Of a DNA stretch of 64,000 bases, positions 55,841 to 64,000 are shown one piece after another. This DNA comes from Aquabacterium parvum (GTDB taxonomy: Bacteria > Pseudomonadota > Gammaproteobacteria > Burkholderiales > Burkholderiaceae_C), in contig NZ_LFRI01000165.1 of the NCBI RefSeq assembly GCF_001447195.1, forward strand, positions 1 to 64,000, written 5' to 3'. The notes under the pieces are model-generated. The model worked only from the letters and a program-made list of their open reading frames with translations, made no database searches and was not told where the DNA came from. How positions within the stretch are numbered: the first letter of the stretch is position 1; each line of letters starts with the position of its first letter. Position numbers and translations under genes: made by a program.

Positions 55841-57187
55841 TCAGGGAAGGGGGGCTGCCGCCGGCTTGGCCCCCGTGCCCGGCACAGCCGCCCCCGTCAC
55901 GCTCGCCGCCACCGCATCGGCAGGCCGCAAGCTGGACAGCACCCGTCGGAAGTAGGCCAAGCCCTGATCGAACGGTGGCGGCTGGAGGCCTCTGATGCCA
56001 GGGCGCGCAGGCTTGAAGGGCACCATCTCGAAGCGCTGCTTGGACGGGTTCCATTGCCTGGTTGGCTTGGGATACGGCTCCTTGTCCGGCAGCATGGCGG
56101 CCATGCGGATGGTCATGGCGGGCATGTCGGGCCGGCCTTGAACGCCCAGCACATCGGCCTGCATTTCGTAGGCGGCGCCCGGGCCGCCGCCGTTAGGGTC
56201 CAGCCCACCGTCGTGGTGGTACTCGCGCGCCAGCAGGCGACCGGGTTGGCCGGCGATGGCCACAGGCTCAGGTCCCACGGTTTGCTTGATGCCCATCAGG
56301 TTGGCCAACAACAAGATGCCCTCCATGCCCTTGAGCGATTTGATGTCGTCCATGGTCACGTGGTTGGGGTCGGGCAGGTCTTTGATGTCCTTGGGGGCGT
56401 TGACGTCGGGCGTCTTCACGCGCACGAAGAACACCAGGCTAGGGTACTTCAGGCTGCGCAGCGGCACCTCGACATCGAAGTCGGGTAGGGGCTGACCCGC
56501 TTGTTGGCGGAACAGGCCGAAGGGGGTGCACACGCCAGGCTCGGTGGGTAACTCTTCGGGGGCGCGGGCGCGGTAGAGGTTGGTGCGCAGGTGTTTGTAA
56601 AACGCTTGGTGCTCGGCGACGGTGTATTCCTCTTTGGGTTTGTCGCCAGGCAAGCCGCTGTAGAACATGCGGATGCGCTGATCCGCGGAGTCCAAGTAAC
56701 CGATGTCGAACGTGTCGTACATCCTGAAGGCGTAGGCCTGTGGGTCATTTAAGGGCACTTCGCTGGAGTGCGCTTTGAACTTCTCAAAGTTTGGATCGGT
56801 ATCCCTATCCTGCCAGCCGATGATGGTCGAATCGAACAGTCTGAATCTGGCCGTGCCTTTGATGGATTGCAGGTCTTTGAGCGTCCCAATGGATGTTTCC
56901 TGATATTCGATGTTGTTTACGCGCTGGTTGCCAGACGCTGCCCCAAGAAACTTGTGGTCGAACCCGTAGCCGCTGCGGTGCTCCATGCCCGAGTCAGCCA
57001 CTTCAATCTTCTCGGGCAAGTCCACAAGGATGGTGCCCAGGCACACACTGCTCCAACCTGACTGCTTTGCGTAAGGGGGCGCCTTGTTGGCGTTGCTTTG
57101 GCCGCATGCAGTCATGCTGATCAACAGCAGCGTGGCTAATACCCATCGTGCAGTGGGGCGAAGGTAGGGCGGCGCTTTGATCATCAT
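55841..57187 (-). CDS. Tli4-like T6SS immunity lipoprotein (copy 2)
   Basis: 448 residues, same signal and lipobox as copies 1 and 3. Variable region (about 38-185) reads EKIEVADSGMEHRSGYGF..., unlike copy 1 (GEVHMGASPVRHNTGYGL) and copy 3. From AFYKHLRTNLYRARAP the sequence is near-identical to the others, ending AAAPLP. Start overlaps the stop of the intact effector tail (57184). Stop is 13 bases before the next tail's ATG at 55827. Confidence 0.72.
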   Translation of the reverse strand: MMIKAPPYLRPTARWVLATLLLISMTACGQSNANKAPPYAKQSGWSSVCLGTILVDLPEKIEVADSGMEHRSGYGFDHKFLGAASGNQRVNNIEYQETSIGTLKDLQSIKGTARFRLFDSTIIGWQDRDTDPNFEKFKAHSSEVPLNDPQAYAFRMYDTFDIGYLDSADQRIRMFYSGLPGDKPKEEYTVAEHQAFYKHLRTNLYRARAPEELPTEPGVCTPFGLFRQQAGQPLPDFDVEVPLRSLKYPSLVFFVRVKTPDVNAPKDIKDLPDPNHVTMDDIKSLKGMEGILLLANLMGIKQTVGPEPVAIAGQPGRLLAREYHHDGGLDPNGGGPGAAYEMQADVLGVQGRPDMPAMTIRMAAMLPDKEPYPKPTRQWNPSKQRFEMVPFKPARPGIRGLQPPPFDQGLAYFRRVLSSLRPADAVAASVTGAAVPGTGAKPAAAPLP

Positions 57188-58407
57188 CCGGTTTGCTCCT
57201 GCTTGTCGTTGCGCGATGCTTGCGCATGGTAGGTGCCTTCGGCGGGCACCTGAGTGAGCAGGACCTTGTTCATGTCGGGGTGGTTGTTCTCACCATCGGT
57301 CCATTCGATGGGCAAGGCAGTGAAAAATCCCTGAATCCCTTGGGGTGCGGCCTTCGGGGCAGCGGCCTTCCAAAATGCTTCCGAGAAAGGCATTTGACGG
57401 GTGTAGCTTTGGATGTTCAGCAAGGTTTCCTCTGACTTCTTGGGGTCTCTGTCCACCATGGGCCAGATTGATGCCTTGCGACCCGGATCGCCTACTTGCT
57501 TGTTTCTCGGCACATGCGCAAACGTCCGCTCATACGCCGCCTGATTGGCCTTGGCAATCTGCTGGATGAGCTTGACTGTCTGCGGCGTGGCAGGCTGCTC
57601 CATCAAGCCAGCCAGGGCTGAAGCAGGCTTGACCACCGCATTGTCATTGCCCGCCAGGGCCAGGTGCTTGCGCCACAAGTCGGTGCGCAACTGGTGCCCA
57701 AACGTGCACACCTTGGTGGCGCAGCCGTGCGTCATCGACTCGCGCAGGGCCGTGTCGTTGACGAACACGGCCAGCTCGCTGTCGCGGTCGCCGTTGAGGC
57801 TGCGGTCGTTGATGTTGGCGCTGCCGATCACCACCTCGGCGTCGTCCACGATCAGCAGTTTGCTGTGCACATAAATCTGCTCGGTGCGCAGCTTGCCGCC
57901 AACCACCTCGCAGTTGCGCAGGTTCAGCAGCGTGAGGTAAGGCGCCCATTCGGCGGGCGTGACTTTTTCGTACGGGCGCTCACCAGGCTTGCCTTCGCGC
58001 ACCTTTTGCAGCATCGCCTGCCACAACTCACGGCGAATCACCTCCTTGCCCGCCAGCAACTTCTTGGCCGCTATCGCGCAACGCACACGGTTGACCAGGC
58101 TGTGGCTGCCGTAGACCAGGCTTTGCATGGTCCAGTGGATCTGGCCGATGATGGCCAGGTCATCGAGCCGGCCCTCGGGGTGAACGGGCAAGACCACGAA
58201 GGCATGGAAGGGGAAGTTGCAGCGCACCGCGTGCTCGATGCGCTGGCCCAGCGCCCAGCAGATCTGGTTCTGCGGCAGCTTATCGCCTTGGGCGTTCTTG
58301 CCGATGAGCGTCAAAGCTGACTTGATGCGCGCCCCGCTTTGCGACAGCAGGTGCTTGAGGGCGGCGGATTGCATCGCTTGTTTTGCAAATGCCGCCTTCC
58401 GGATCAT
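57184..58407 (-). CDS. Orphan C-terminal half of the phospholipase D effector (unit 2)
   Basis: 407 residues. After a 12-residue novel start (MIRKAAFAKQAM), from QSAALKHLLSQSG it follows residues ~520-918 of the full-length effector. It retains the second HKD motif (HSKLLIVDD, about 181-188) but lacks the first, so it cannot form the usual two-HKD active site alone. GAGGCGAG upstream is a plausible ribosome site. It differs from the full-length protein mainly in a patch near the C-terminus (AHVPRNKQVGDPGRK instead of AHVPRDAQVGNSKYK). Confidence 0.82.
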   Translation of the reverse strand: MIRKAAFAKQAMQSAALKHLLSQSGARIKSALTLIGKNAQGDKLPQNQICWALGQRIEHAVRCNFPFHAFVVLPVHPEGRLDDLAIIGQIHWTMQSLVYGSHSLVNRVRCAIAAKKLLAGKEVIRRELWQAMLQKVREGKPGERPYEKVTPAEWAPYLTLLNLRNCEVVGGKLRTEQIYVHSKLLIVDDAEVVIGSANINDRSLNGDRDSELAVFVNDTALRESMTHGCATKVCTFGHQLRTDLWRKHLALAGNDNAVVKPASALAGLMEQPATPQTVKLIQQIAKANQAAYERTFAHVPRNKQVGDPGRKASIWPMVDRDPKKSEETLLNIQSYTRQMPFSEAFWKAAAPKAAPQGIQGFFTALPIEWTDGENNHPDMNKVLLTQVPAEGTYHAQASRNDKQEQTG

Positions 58408-58420
58408 CTCGCCTCAGCCC

Positions 58421-59767
58421 TCAGGGAAGGGGGCCTGCCGCCGGCTTGGCCCCCGTGCCCGGCACAGCCACCCCCGTCACGCTCGCCGCCACCGCATCGG
58501 CAGGCCGCAAGCTGGACAGCACCAGTCGGAAATAGGCCAAGCCCTGATCGAACGGCGGCGGCTGGATGCCCCGGATGCCGGGGCGCGCAGGCTTGAAGGG
58601 CACCATCTCGAAGCGCTGCTTGGACGGGTTCCATTGCCTGGTTGGCTTGGGATAGGGCTCCTTGTCCGGCAGCATCGCGGCCATGCGGATGGTCATGGCG
58701 GGCATGTCGGGGCGGCCTTGAACGCCCAATACGTCGGCCTGCATTTCGTAGGCGGCGCCCGGGCCACCGCCGTTGGGGTCCAGCCCACCGTCGTGGTGGT
58801 ACTCGCGCGCCAGCACGCGGCCGGGTTGGCCGGCGATGGCCACAGGCTCAGGTCCCACGGTTTGCTTGATGCCCATCAGGTTGGCCAACAACAAGATGCC
58901 CTCCATGCCCTTGAGCGACTTGATGTCGTCCATGGAGACGTGATTGGGGTCGGGCAGGTCTTTGATGTCCTTGGGGGCGTTGTCGTCGGGTGTCTTCACG
59001 CGCACGAAGAACACCAGGCTGGGGTACTTCAGGCTGCGAAGTGGCACCTCGACATCGAAGTCGGGCAGGGGCTGACCCGCTTGCTGGCGGAACAGGCCGA
59101 AGGGGGTGCACACGCCGGGTTCGGTGGGAAGCTCTTCGGGGGCGCGGGCGCGGTAGAGGTTGGTGCGCAGGTGTTGGTAAAACGCTTGATGATCAGCGAT
59201 TGTGACGTCATCTTCGTGCCTGTTGCCTCGCACACCCCCCGAGAACAGCCGGATACGCTGATCAGTCGAATCGAGATAGCCGATGTCGTACGTGCCGTAC
59301 ATCCTGAAGGCGTAGGCCTGTGGGTCATTTAAGGGCACTTCGCTGGAGTGCGCTTTGAACTTCTGAATTTCCTGGTCTGTTCTGCGGCCCGTCCAGCCGA
59401 TGATGCGCTCATCAATCAGCCTGAAATTGGCTATGCCTTTGATGGATTGAAACTCCTTGAGGGTGGCGGGAGCCGTTTCTTGATATCCAATGTTGCCGAC
59501 GCGCTGGTTGCCAGTTGCAGCGCCTCTGAGCGTCTCGCCAAGACCATAGCCCGTGTTGTGCCGCACGGGCGACGCGCCCATGTGAACCTCACCCGGCAAA
59601 TCCACCATGACGGTACCCAGGCACACACTGCTCCAACCTGACTGCTTTGCGTAGGGGGCCGCTTTGTTGGCGTTGCTTTGGCCGCATGCAGTCATGCTGA
59701 TCAACATCAGCGTGGTCAATGCCCATCGTGCCGTGGGGCGAAGGTAGGGCGGCGCTTTGGTCATCAT
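58421..59767 (-). CDS. Tli4-like T6SS immunity lipoprotein (copy 1)
   Basis: 448 residues. Lipoprotein signal MMTKAPPYLRPTARW... with Cys 28 (MTAC), then a variable region (to about 185) and a conserved C-terminal region through SLVFFVRVKTPDD and PAMTIRMAAMLPDKEP. The family is judged Tli4-like (periplasmic lipoproteins neutralising lipase-type T6SS effectors), though Tli4 classically pairs with Tle4 rather than phospholipase D. ATGATGA links its start to the effector's stop at 59764, so translation is coupled. Confidence 0.75.
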   Translation of the reverse strand: MMTKAPPYLRPTARWALTTLMLISMTACGQSNANKAAPYAKQSGWSSVCLGTVMVDLPGEVHMGASPVRHNTGYGLGETLRGAATGNQRVGNIGYQETAPATLKEFQSIKGIANFRLIDERIIGWTGRRTDQEIQKFKAHSSEVPLNDPQAYAFRMYGTYDIGYLDSTDQRIRLFSGGVRGNRHEDDVTIADHQAFYQHLRTNLYRARAPEELPTEPGVCTPFGLFRQQAGQPLPDFDVEVPLRSLKYPSLVFFVRVKTPDDNAPKDIKDLPDPNHVSMDDIKSLKGMEGILLLANLMGIKQTVGPEPVAIAGQPGRVLAREYHHDGGLDPNGGGPGAAYEMQADVLGVQGRPDMPAMTIRMAAMLPDKEPYPKPTRQWNPSKQRFEMVPFKPARPGIRGIQPPPFDQGLAYFRLVLSSLRPADAVAASVTGVAVPGTGAKPAAGPLP

Positions 59768-62520
59768 CCGGGTTGCTCCTGCTTGTCGTTGCGCGATGCT
59801 TGCGCATGGTAGGTGCCTTCGGGGGACACCTGGGTGAGCAGGACCTTGTTCATGTCGGGGTGGTTGTTCTCGCCAGCAGTCCAGTCGATGGGCAAGGCCG
59901 TGAAGAAGCCCTGGATGCCTTGGGGTGCGGCCTTTGGGGCGGCAGTCTTCCAGAAGGCTTCCGAGAACGGCATTTGACGGGCGTAGCTTTGGATGTTCCT
60001 CAAGGTTTCCTTCGCCCGGTCTGGGTCTCTGTCCACCATGGGCCAGATCGACGCTTTGTATTTTGAATTGCCCACCTGCGCATCTCTAGGCACATGCGCA
60101 AACGTTTGCTCATACGCCGCCTGATTGGCCGTGGCGATCTGCTGGATGAGCTTGATTGCTTGCGGCGTGGCAGGCTGCTCCATCAGGGCGGCCAGGGCTG
60201 AAGCCGGCTTGACCACCGCGTTGCCGTTGCCCGCCAGGGCCAGGTGCTTGCGCCACAGGTCAACCCGCAACTGGTGCCCAAACGTGCACACCTTGGTGGC
60301 GCAGCCGTGCGTCATCGAGTCGCGCAGGGCGGTGTCGTTGACGAACACGGCCAGCTCGCTGTCGCGGTCGCCGTTGAGGCTGCGGTCGTTGATGTTGGCG
60401 CTGCCGATCACCACCTCGGCGTCGTCCACGATCAGCAGCTTGCTGTGCACGTAGATCTGTTCGGTGCGCAGCTTGCCGCCCACCACCTCGCAGTTGCGCA
60501 GGTTCAGCAGCGTGAGGTAGGGCGCCCATTCGGCGGGCGTGACTTTTTCGTACGGGCGCTCACCAGGCTTGCCTTCGCGCACCTTTTCCAGCATCGCCTG
60601 CCACAACTCACGGCGAATCACCTCCTTGCCCGCCAGCAACTTCTTGGCCGCGATCGCGCAGCGCACACGGTTGACCAGGCTGTGGCTGCCGTAGACCAGG
60701 CTTTGCATGGTCCAGTGGATCTGGCCGATGATGGCCAGGTCATCGAGCCGGCCCTCGGGGTGAACGGGCAAGACCACGAAGGCATGGAAGGGGAAGTTGC
60801 AGCGCACCGCGTGCTCGATGCGCTGGCCCAGCGCCCAGCAGATCTGGTTTTGCGGCAGCTTGTCGCCTTGGGCGTTCTTGCCGATGAGCGTCAAGGCTGA
60901 CTTGATGCGCGCCCCGCTTTGCGACAGCAGGTGCTTGAGGGCGGCGGATTGCTGCTTTTGTGCGTCTTCATCATCTGGCGATGGGTTGATCGACGGCTCC
61001 CCAAACCGACTCTGAAAAAACTGACTCTCGATGTAGACAAAGTGCGTGGCGCCCAAGATGAGCCGCACCATCACGTCGTGGATGTCGTGCTGAACGACCT
61101 GCGGGGCGGGCAATTGCGGCATGGCTGCGCGTTCTTGTTGTTGCAGCTTCAAGGAGGCGCTGCGCAGCACGCGCACCTTGGCCGTGCCGGGCCCCTTTGC
61201 GGTGTAGACCGGCTCTTGGGGCACCAGGCTGTCAGGCACGCGCACCTTGCTGCGCAAATCGGCGTCGCCCGCCAGGTAGCTGTGCTGCAGGCTGTTCCAG
61301 CGGCGGATGAAGTTCATGGCCGCGTCATAGACGGCAGGGCCCTCCATGCGCATGTGCACGTCCTGCCAGGGCTGGCGCGGCTGGTCGTCGGCCAGCACGG
61401 CTCCGGACAAGGGCATCGATTGCTGACTGGGCTTGAGCAGGTCAGGGTGAGGTGCCTGGTTGAGCCACGCCGCTTTGAGCAAGTTGCTGTACGCGGCCTT
61501 CATCAGCTTGGCCACCACTTGCAGCGGCTTTTGAACGTCCGCAGCCGTCAAGGTGCCCTGCTGCAACCTGCGCAGCACCTCTTGCTCGGTCAGCGTCCTG
61601 GCCTCGTCAAGCAACTGCCCGATGGTGGGCTTGATCGCTTCCATCGGCTTGGTCAGCCAATCAGGCAGGGGCTCTTGCCACCACGTGTAGAGGCGGTCCA
61701 CCATTTGGCCAGCCAGACCGTCAGCACTGGCCCGACGGGTGCTCAGCAGCATCTCTTGAAGCGGCGCTGACAACCCGAAGGACAGTGCGCCCTTGAGGGT
61801 GGATTGCAGCAACTCCGCCTCGGTCACGAACTGCATCATCTCTGATGGCGTCAACGCGCGCATGGGCGGGATGCCCGGGTTGTATCGCTCTGCGCCTTTG
61901 CGCCATTCATGGTTGAGGCTGCTGCGAGCGTCGTCGCGCCGGCCGTAGGCCAGATCCATGCCTCCGATGTAGGCGATTTCGTTGTCGATGACGACTTGCT
62001 TTTGGTGGTGGCTGAAGAAGGTTTCTTCGACGCCCGTGAAGTCGTTTTGCAGGCCTGCTGGGCAACAGAACGCCCGCATGGTGTTGCGCCCAGCGTTGAG
62101 TTGAAACACGGCCAGCATGGTGCCGAAGTCGCCCGTGTTCAGCGGCATCTTGGGCGACATCCATGGCATCACGTAGATGCGCAAGTCGGGGCTGGCGTCC
62201 AGCGCCTGCCTGAGCACGTCTATGAGGCGTTTGCCCGGCACCAGCTCCACATCCCAGTTCACCTGCCAGCCGGCGATGAAGATGCTGCGCTTGGCTGCGG
62301 CCATGGCAGCGGCCACATCGGCGAAATAGTCCTGTCCGTTGATGAAGGATTTGGTGTGGTGACCCAGGCGAGACGGCGCAAAGCGCTCGGGGTGGGTGAT
62401 GTCTTGCTGGTGGGCTGCGGCCTGGCTGGCGCTGACGGTGCGCCACGACTGGCCGGTTTCGTCGATGAAGATGTTGACCTGCCGGTCATCGTGGTGTTTG
62501 CAAAATGCGGTCTCGCTCAT
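59764..62520 (-). CDS. T6SS phospholipase D effector (Tle5/PldA-like)
   Basis: 918 residues. Two HxKxxxxD motifs, HQKQVVID (about 172-179) and HSKLLIVD (about 688-695), each followed by a GG/GSAN-type strand (YIGGMD; VIGSANINDRS), define the phospholipase D superfamily. No signal peptide. It starts three bases after the VgrG stop, and is followed by an overlapping Tli4-like lipoprotein; this VgrG-effector-immunity order is standard for T6SS lipase effectors. It likely attacks target-cell phospholipids. The C-terminal ~400 residues recur as orphan tails downstream. Activity and toxicity are inferred. Confidence 0.88.
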   Translation of the reverse strand: MSETAFCKHHDDRQVNIFIDETGQSWRTVSASQAAAHQQDITHPERFAPSRLGHHTKSFINGQDYFADVAAAMAAAKRSIFIAGWQVNWDVELVPGKRLIDVLRQALDASPDLRIYVMPWMSPKMPLNTGDFGTMLAVFQLNAGRNTMRAFCCPAGLQNDFTGVEETFFSHHQKQVVIDNEIAYIGGMDLAYGRRDDARSSLNHEWRKGAERYNPGIPPMRALTPSEMMQFVTEAELLQSTLKGALSFGLSAPLQEMLLSTRRASADGLAGQMVDRLYTWWQEPLPDWLTKPMEAIKPTIGQLLDEARTLTEQEVLRRLQQGTLTAADVQKPLQVVAKLMKAAYSNLLKAAWLNQAPHPDLLKPSQQSMPLSGAVLADDQPRQPWQDVHMRMEGPAVYDAAMNFIRRWNSLQHSYLAGDADLRSKVRVPDSLVPQEPVYTAKGPGTAKVRVLRSASLKLQQQERAAMPQLPAPQVVQHDIHDVMVRLILGATHFVYIESQFFQSRFGEPSINPSPDDEDAQKQQSAALKHLLSQSGARIKSALTLIGKNAQGDKLPQNQICWALGQRIEHAVRCNFPFHAFVVLPVHPEGRLDDLAIIGQIHWTMQSLVYGSHSLVNRVRCAIAAKKLLAGKEVIRRELWQAMLEKVREGKPGERPYEKVTPAEWAPYLTLLNLRNCEVVGGKLRTEQIYVHSKLLIVDDAEVVIGSANINDRSLNGDRDSELAVFVNDTALRDSMTHGCATKVCTFGHQLRVDLWRKHLALAGNGNAVVKPASALAALMEQPATPQAIKLIQQIATANQAAYEQTFAHVPRDAQVGNSKYKASIWPMVDRDPDRAKETLRNIQSYARQMPFSEAFWKTAAPKAAPQGIQGFFTALPIDWTAGENNHPDMNKVLLTQVSPEGTYHAQASRNDKQEQPG

Positions 62521-62523
62521 GGC

Positions 62524-64000
62524 TCAGCCCTTTGCTCGGGGGTGGATGGGGCTGCTGGAGGGCTGCCCCAGTTCTCGGGCGGCTTGCAAGCGAGCCTGGC
62601 GAGCCGATGGGTCATGTGGGCTCGATTCAGGCTGGGGTGCAAAGTCCAGTGCAGCCATGGCGGACAGATCGGGTTGGCTCGGATCGACTGAGGCTTTGCC
62701 ACCCAATGACTCAGATGACAGGGCCCTCTGGCCTTGCGGGCTGAGCAGCCAGATGTCGTTGGGCCAACGCGAGAGGGCGACGGACAGGCGCTTTTGTTGC
62801 ATGTCGCTCAAGGCTATCTGGCCTTGGGCATCTGTCTGGCCTTGTGCGATGAGTCGGTCGGACTGGGCGCCGCCGTCGCGCACGATCCGCCAGGGGTTGT
62901 TTGCCAACGATCGACCCTCAGCGCCTGGCTCACCCATGAGGTTCAATTGCAACTGCATCTGTCGGGGCGTGATGCTGGACTTGGGCAGGCTGGGCAGTTG
63001 CAGCGCCAGGGTGCCTGGCCCGACCATGCTCTTGATGTTGGCCCGGATGGTCAGCTTGCCTGGGCAGACAACCTGCACACCGTCTCCTGCGATGTTGATG
63101 GATGCGCCGCCGGACACGCCCATCACCACGCGCTTGGCCGCCTTGATCTGCACTTCGCCGCTGGCCGTCTTGAGCTCCAGCGTCTGCTTGGCCGCGACCT
63201 GCGCGGGCCCAGCTTGCGCCTGCAGGTCGATCGGCCCTTGCGCGGCGATCAGCGTGATGCCCTTGCCGGCTGCTTCCGTGCCCGGCTGAATCGCCCCAGC
63301 CAGCACACCGATGCCTTGCGCGGTTTGAACGCGCACCTGCCCACCCACGGCCCAGTGGCTGTCTTGCCCGCTGGCGATCTGGCTGGTGTCCTGGCTGCTG
63401 AGGTGCAGGTCTTGCCCTGCCGTGATGCCGATGCCGGCCTTGCCCACCAGCGCGATGTTGGGGGCGGCCATGTGGGGCAGCTTGTTGGTTGCTGCGCCGG
63501 TGGCCTTGTCTGCCGCATCGGCGATCGCGTTGGGCAGGCTCGTGGTGCTGACGGTGCCCATCAGGCTCTTGGTGAGGGCGGCCGCCGGTGCGAGGGTGTC
63601 GTCGAGCGTGCTTTGTTTTGCCGCGCGGCTGCCCGCGGCCGTGGCCACGCCCACTGTCTGGTGGGTGGTGGCCGCCTGGTTGAACGTCTCGGCCAACTGC
63701 TGCATCTGGCGCGCGAGCGCGATGCCGGCAGCGTTGTCTCCTGCGGGCTCGGCGGTCTGACCCAAGCCATTGCGCAGGCTGAAGGTGCTGAGCATCACGC
63801 CCCGTGCAGCTCGCACACCGCCCCAGGCATCCGATCGCAACTCAAAGCCCAGGCCCCGGAAGCTGCCCCGGTGGTTGTCAGCCTGGTGCAGCAGGTGGCC
63901 CATCTGCAGCCAGGTCTGGGCCTGGGTGGTGTGCAGCTGGGTGCGCAGCTGCTCAGGCGTGTCGTCCCACACAAGCTGGTTGTGGCCGCTGCCGCCGAAC
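62524..64000 (-). CDS. vgrG: VgrG-family T6SS spike protein (partial; start beyond right edge)
   Basis: About 490 residues of the C-terminal part are present, in frame from the right edge (GHNQLVWDDTPEQLR). It shows the DUF2345 region (about 200-330, VRVQTAQGIGVLAGAIQP, IDLQAQAG, LELKTASGEVQIKAAKRVVM), the beta-helical spike, and then a C-terminal extension with a transthyretin-like stretch (MGEPGAEGRSLANNPWRI, GQTDAQGQIALS). Such extensions dock lipase effectors in other T6SSs. The effector gene starts three bases after its stop, supporting dedicated delivery. Confidence 0.92.
   Translation of the reverse strand, partial: FGGSGHNQLVWDDTPEQLRTQLHTTQAQTWLQMGHLLHQADNHRGSFRGLGFELRSDAWGGVRAARGVMLSTFSLRNGLGQTAEPAGDNAAGIALARQMQQLAETFNQAATTHQTVGVATAAGSRAAKQSTLDDTLAPAAALTKSLMGTVSTTSLPNAIADAADKATGAATNKLPHMAAPNIALVGKAGIGITAGQDLHLSSQDTSQIASGQDSHWAVGGQVRVQTAQGIGVLAGAIQPGTEAAGKGITLIAAQGPIDLQAQAGPAQVAAKQTLELKTASGEVQIKAAKRVVMGVSGGASINIAGDGVQVVCPGKLTIRANIKSMVGPGTLALQLPSLPKSSITPRQMQLQLNLMGEPGAEGRSLANNPWRIVRDGGAQSDRLIAQGQTDAQGQIALSDMQQKRLSVALSRWPNDIWLLSPQGQRALSSESLGGKASVDPSQPDLSAMAALDFAPQPESSPHDPSARQARLQAARELGQPSSSPIHPRAKG

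Noticed and set aside
53580-59767. Repeated DNA blocks as a possible CRISPR or transposon array
   Set aside because: The repeats are whole genes (effector tail plus lipoprotein) of over 2 kb with coding structure, not short repeats with spacers.

Overview
The window is high-GC bacterial DNA packed with genes. Gene content points to a beta-proteobacterium of the order Burkholderiales (Comamonadaceae/Sphaerotilaceae-like; the genus cannot be fixed). The pointers are the scattered pgk-pyk-fba-purC and purE-purK-tsaC core genes, a family I.1-type lipase with a LifO foldase, a System II (ResB/CcsA) cytochrome c maturation pair, a minor-pilin/PilY1 operon, a metal-site PBG synthase of the non-cysteine type, and a dacC-DUF493 pair. 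No rRNA, tRNA or CRISPR array was seen.

Layout. 1-251: the end of an IS5-like element abutting a decapitated azlD-like gene. 341-8592: pgk, pyk and fba, interleaved with a minus-strand group (two tandem PF10118 proteins, an AraC-type regulator, an alpha/beta hydrolase). 8642-12998: a lipase locus holding an AraC-type regulator broken by an in-frame TAG, a lipase frameshifted at a G12 tract, the foldase LifO and a second, intact lipase. 13047-20219: purC, engB, a diheme cytochrome c, resB-ccsA and a Crp/Fnr regulator. 20384-26889: a large diheme cytochrome, small conserved proteins, a TonB-dependent receptor and a nitrilase-family hydrolase. 27010-35446: one minus-strand operon pilE-fimT-pilV-pilW-pilX-pilY1 ending in a tonB-like gene. 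35611-43723: sulfurtransferase, thioredoxin/TPR protein, purEK-tsaC, an SGNH-like lipoprotein, a SemiSWEET and PBP4. 43775-53061: tsaB-rimI-udg, a CorA-like transporter, hemB and hemJ divergent around a probable structured RNA, VanZ, a ferredoxin, a hydrolase, dacC and DUF493.

53150-64000 (all minus strand, read from the right edge) is the most striking region: a type VI secretion effector/immunity island. A VgrG with a transthyretin-like tail is followed by a full-length phospholipase D effector (two HKD motifs) and a Tli4-like lipoprotein. Then the effector's C-terminal half plus a lipoprotein is repeated twice more, each tail with its own start codon and each lipoprotein start overlapping the tail's stop (ATGATGA). 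The three lipoproteins share nearly identical ends but a very different, AT-richer middle. The third effector tail has been disrupted by an IS5-like remnant whose end matches the first 137 bases of the window. This looks like an expanding, mosaic immunity array with orphan effector tails. The effector and immunity functions are inferred from motifs and synteny.
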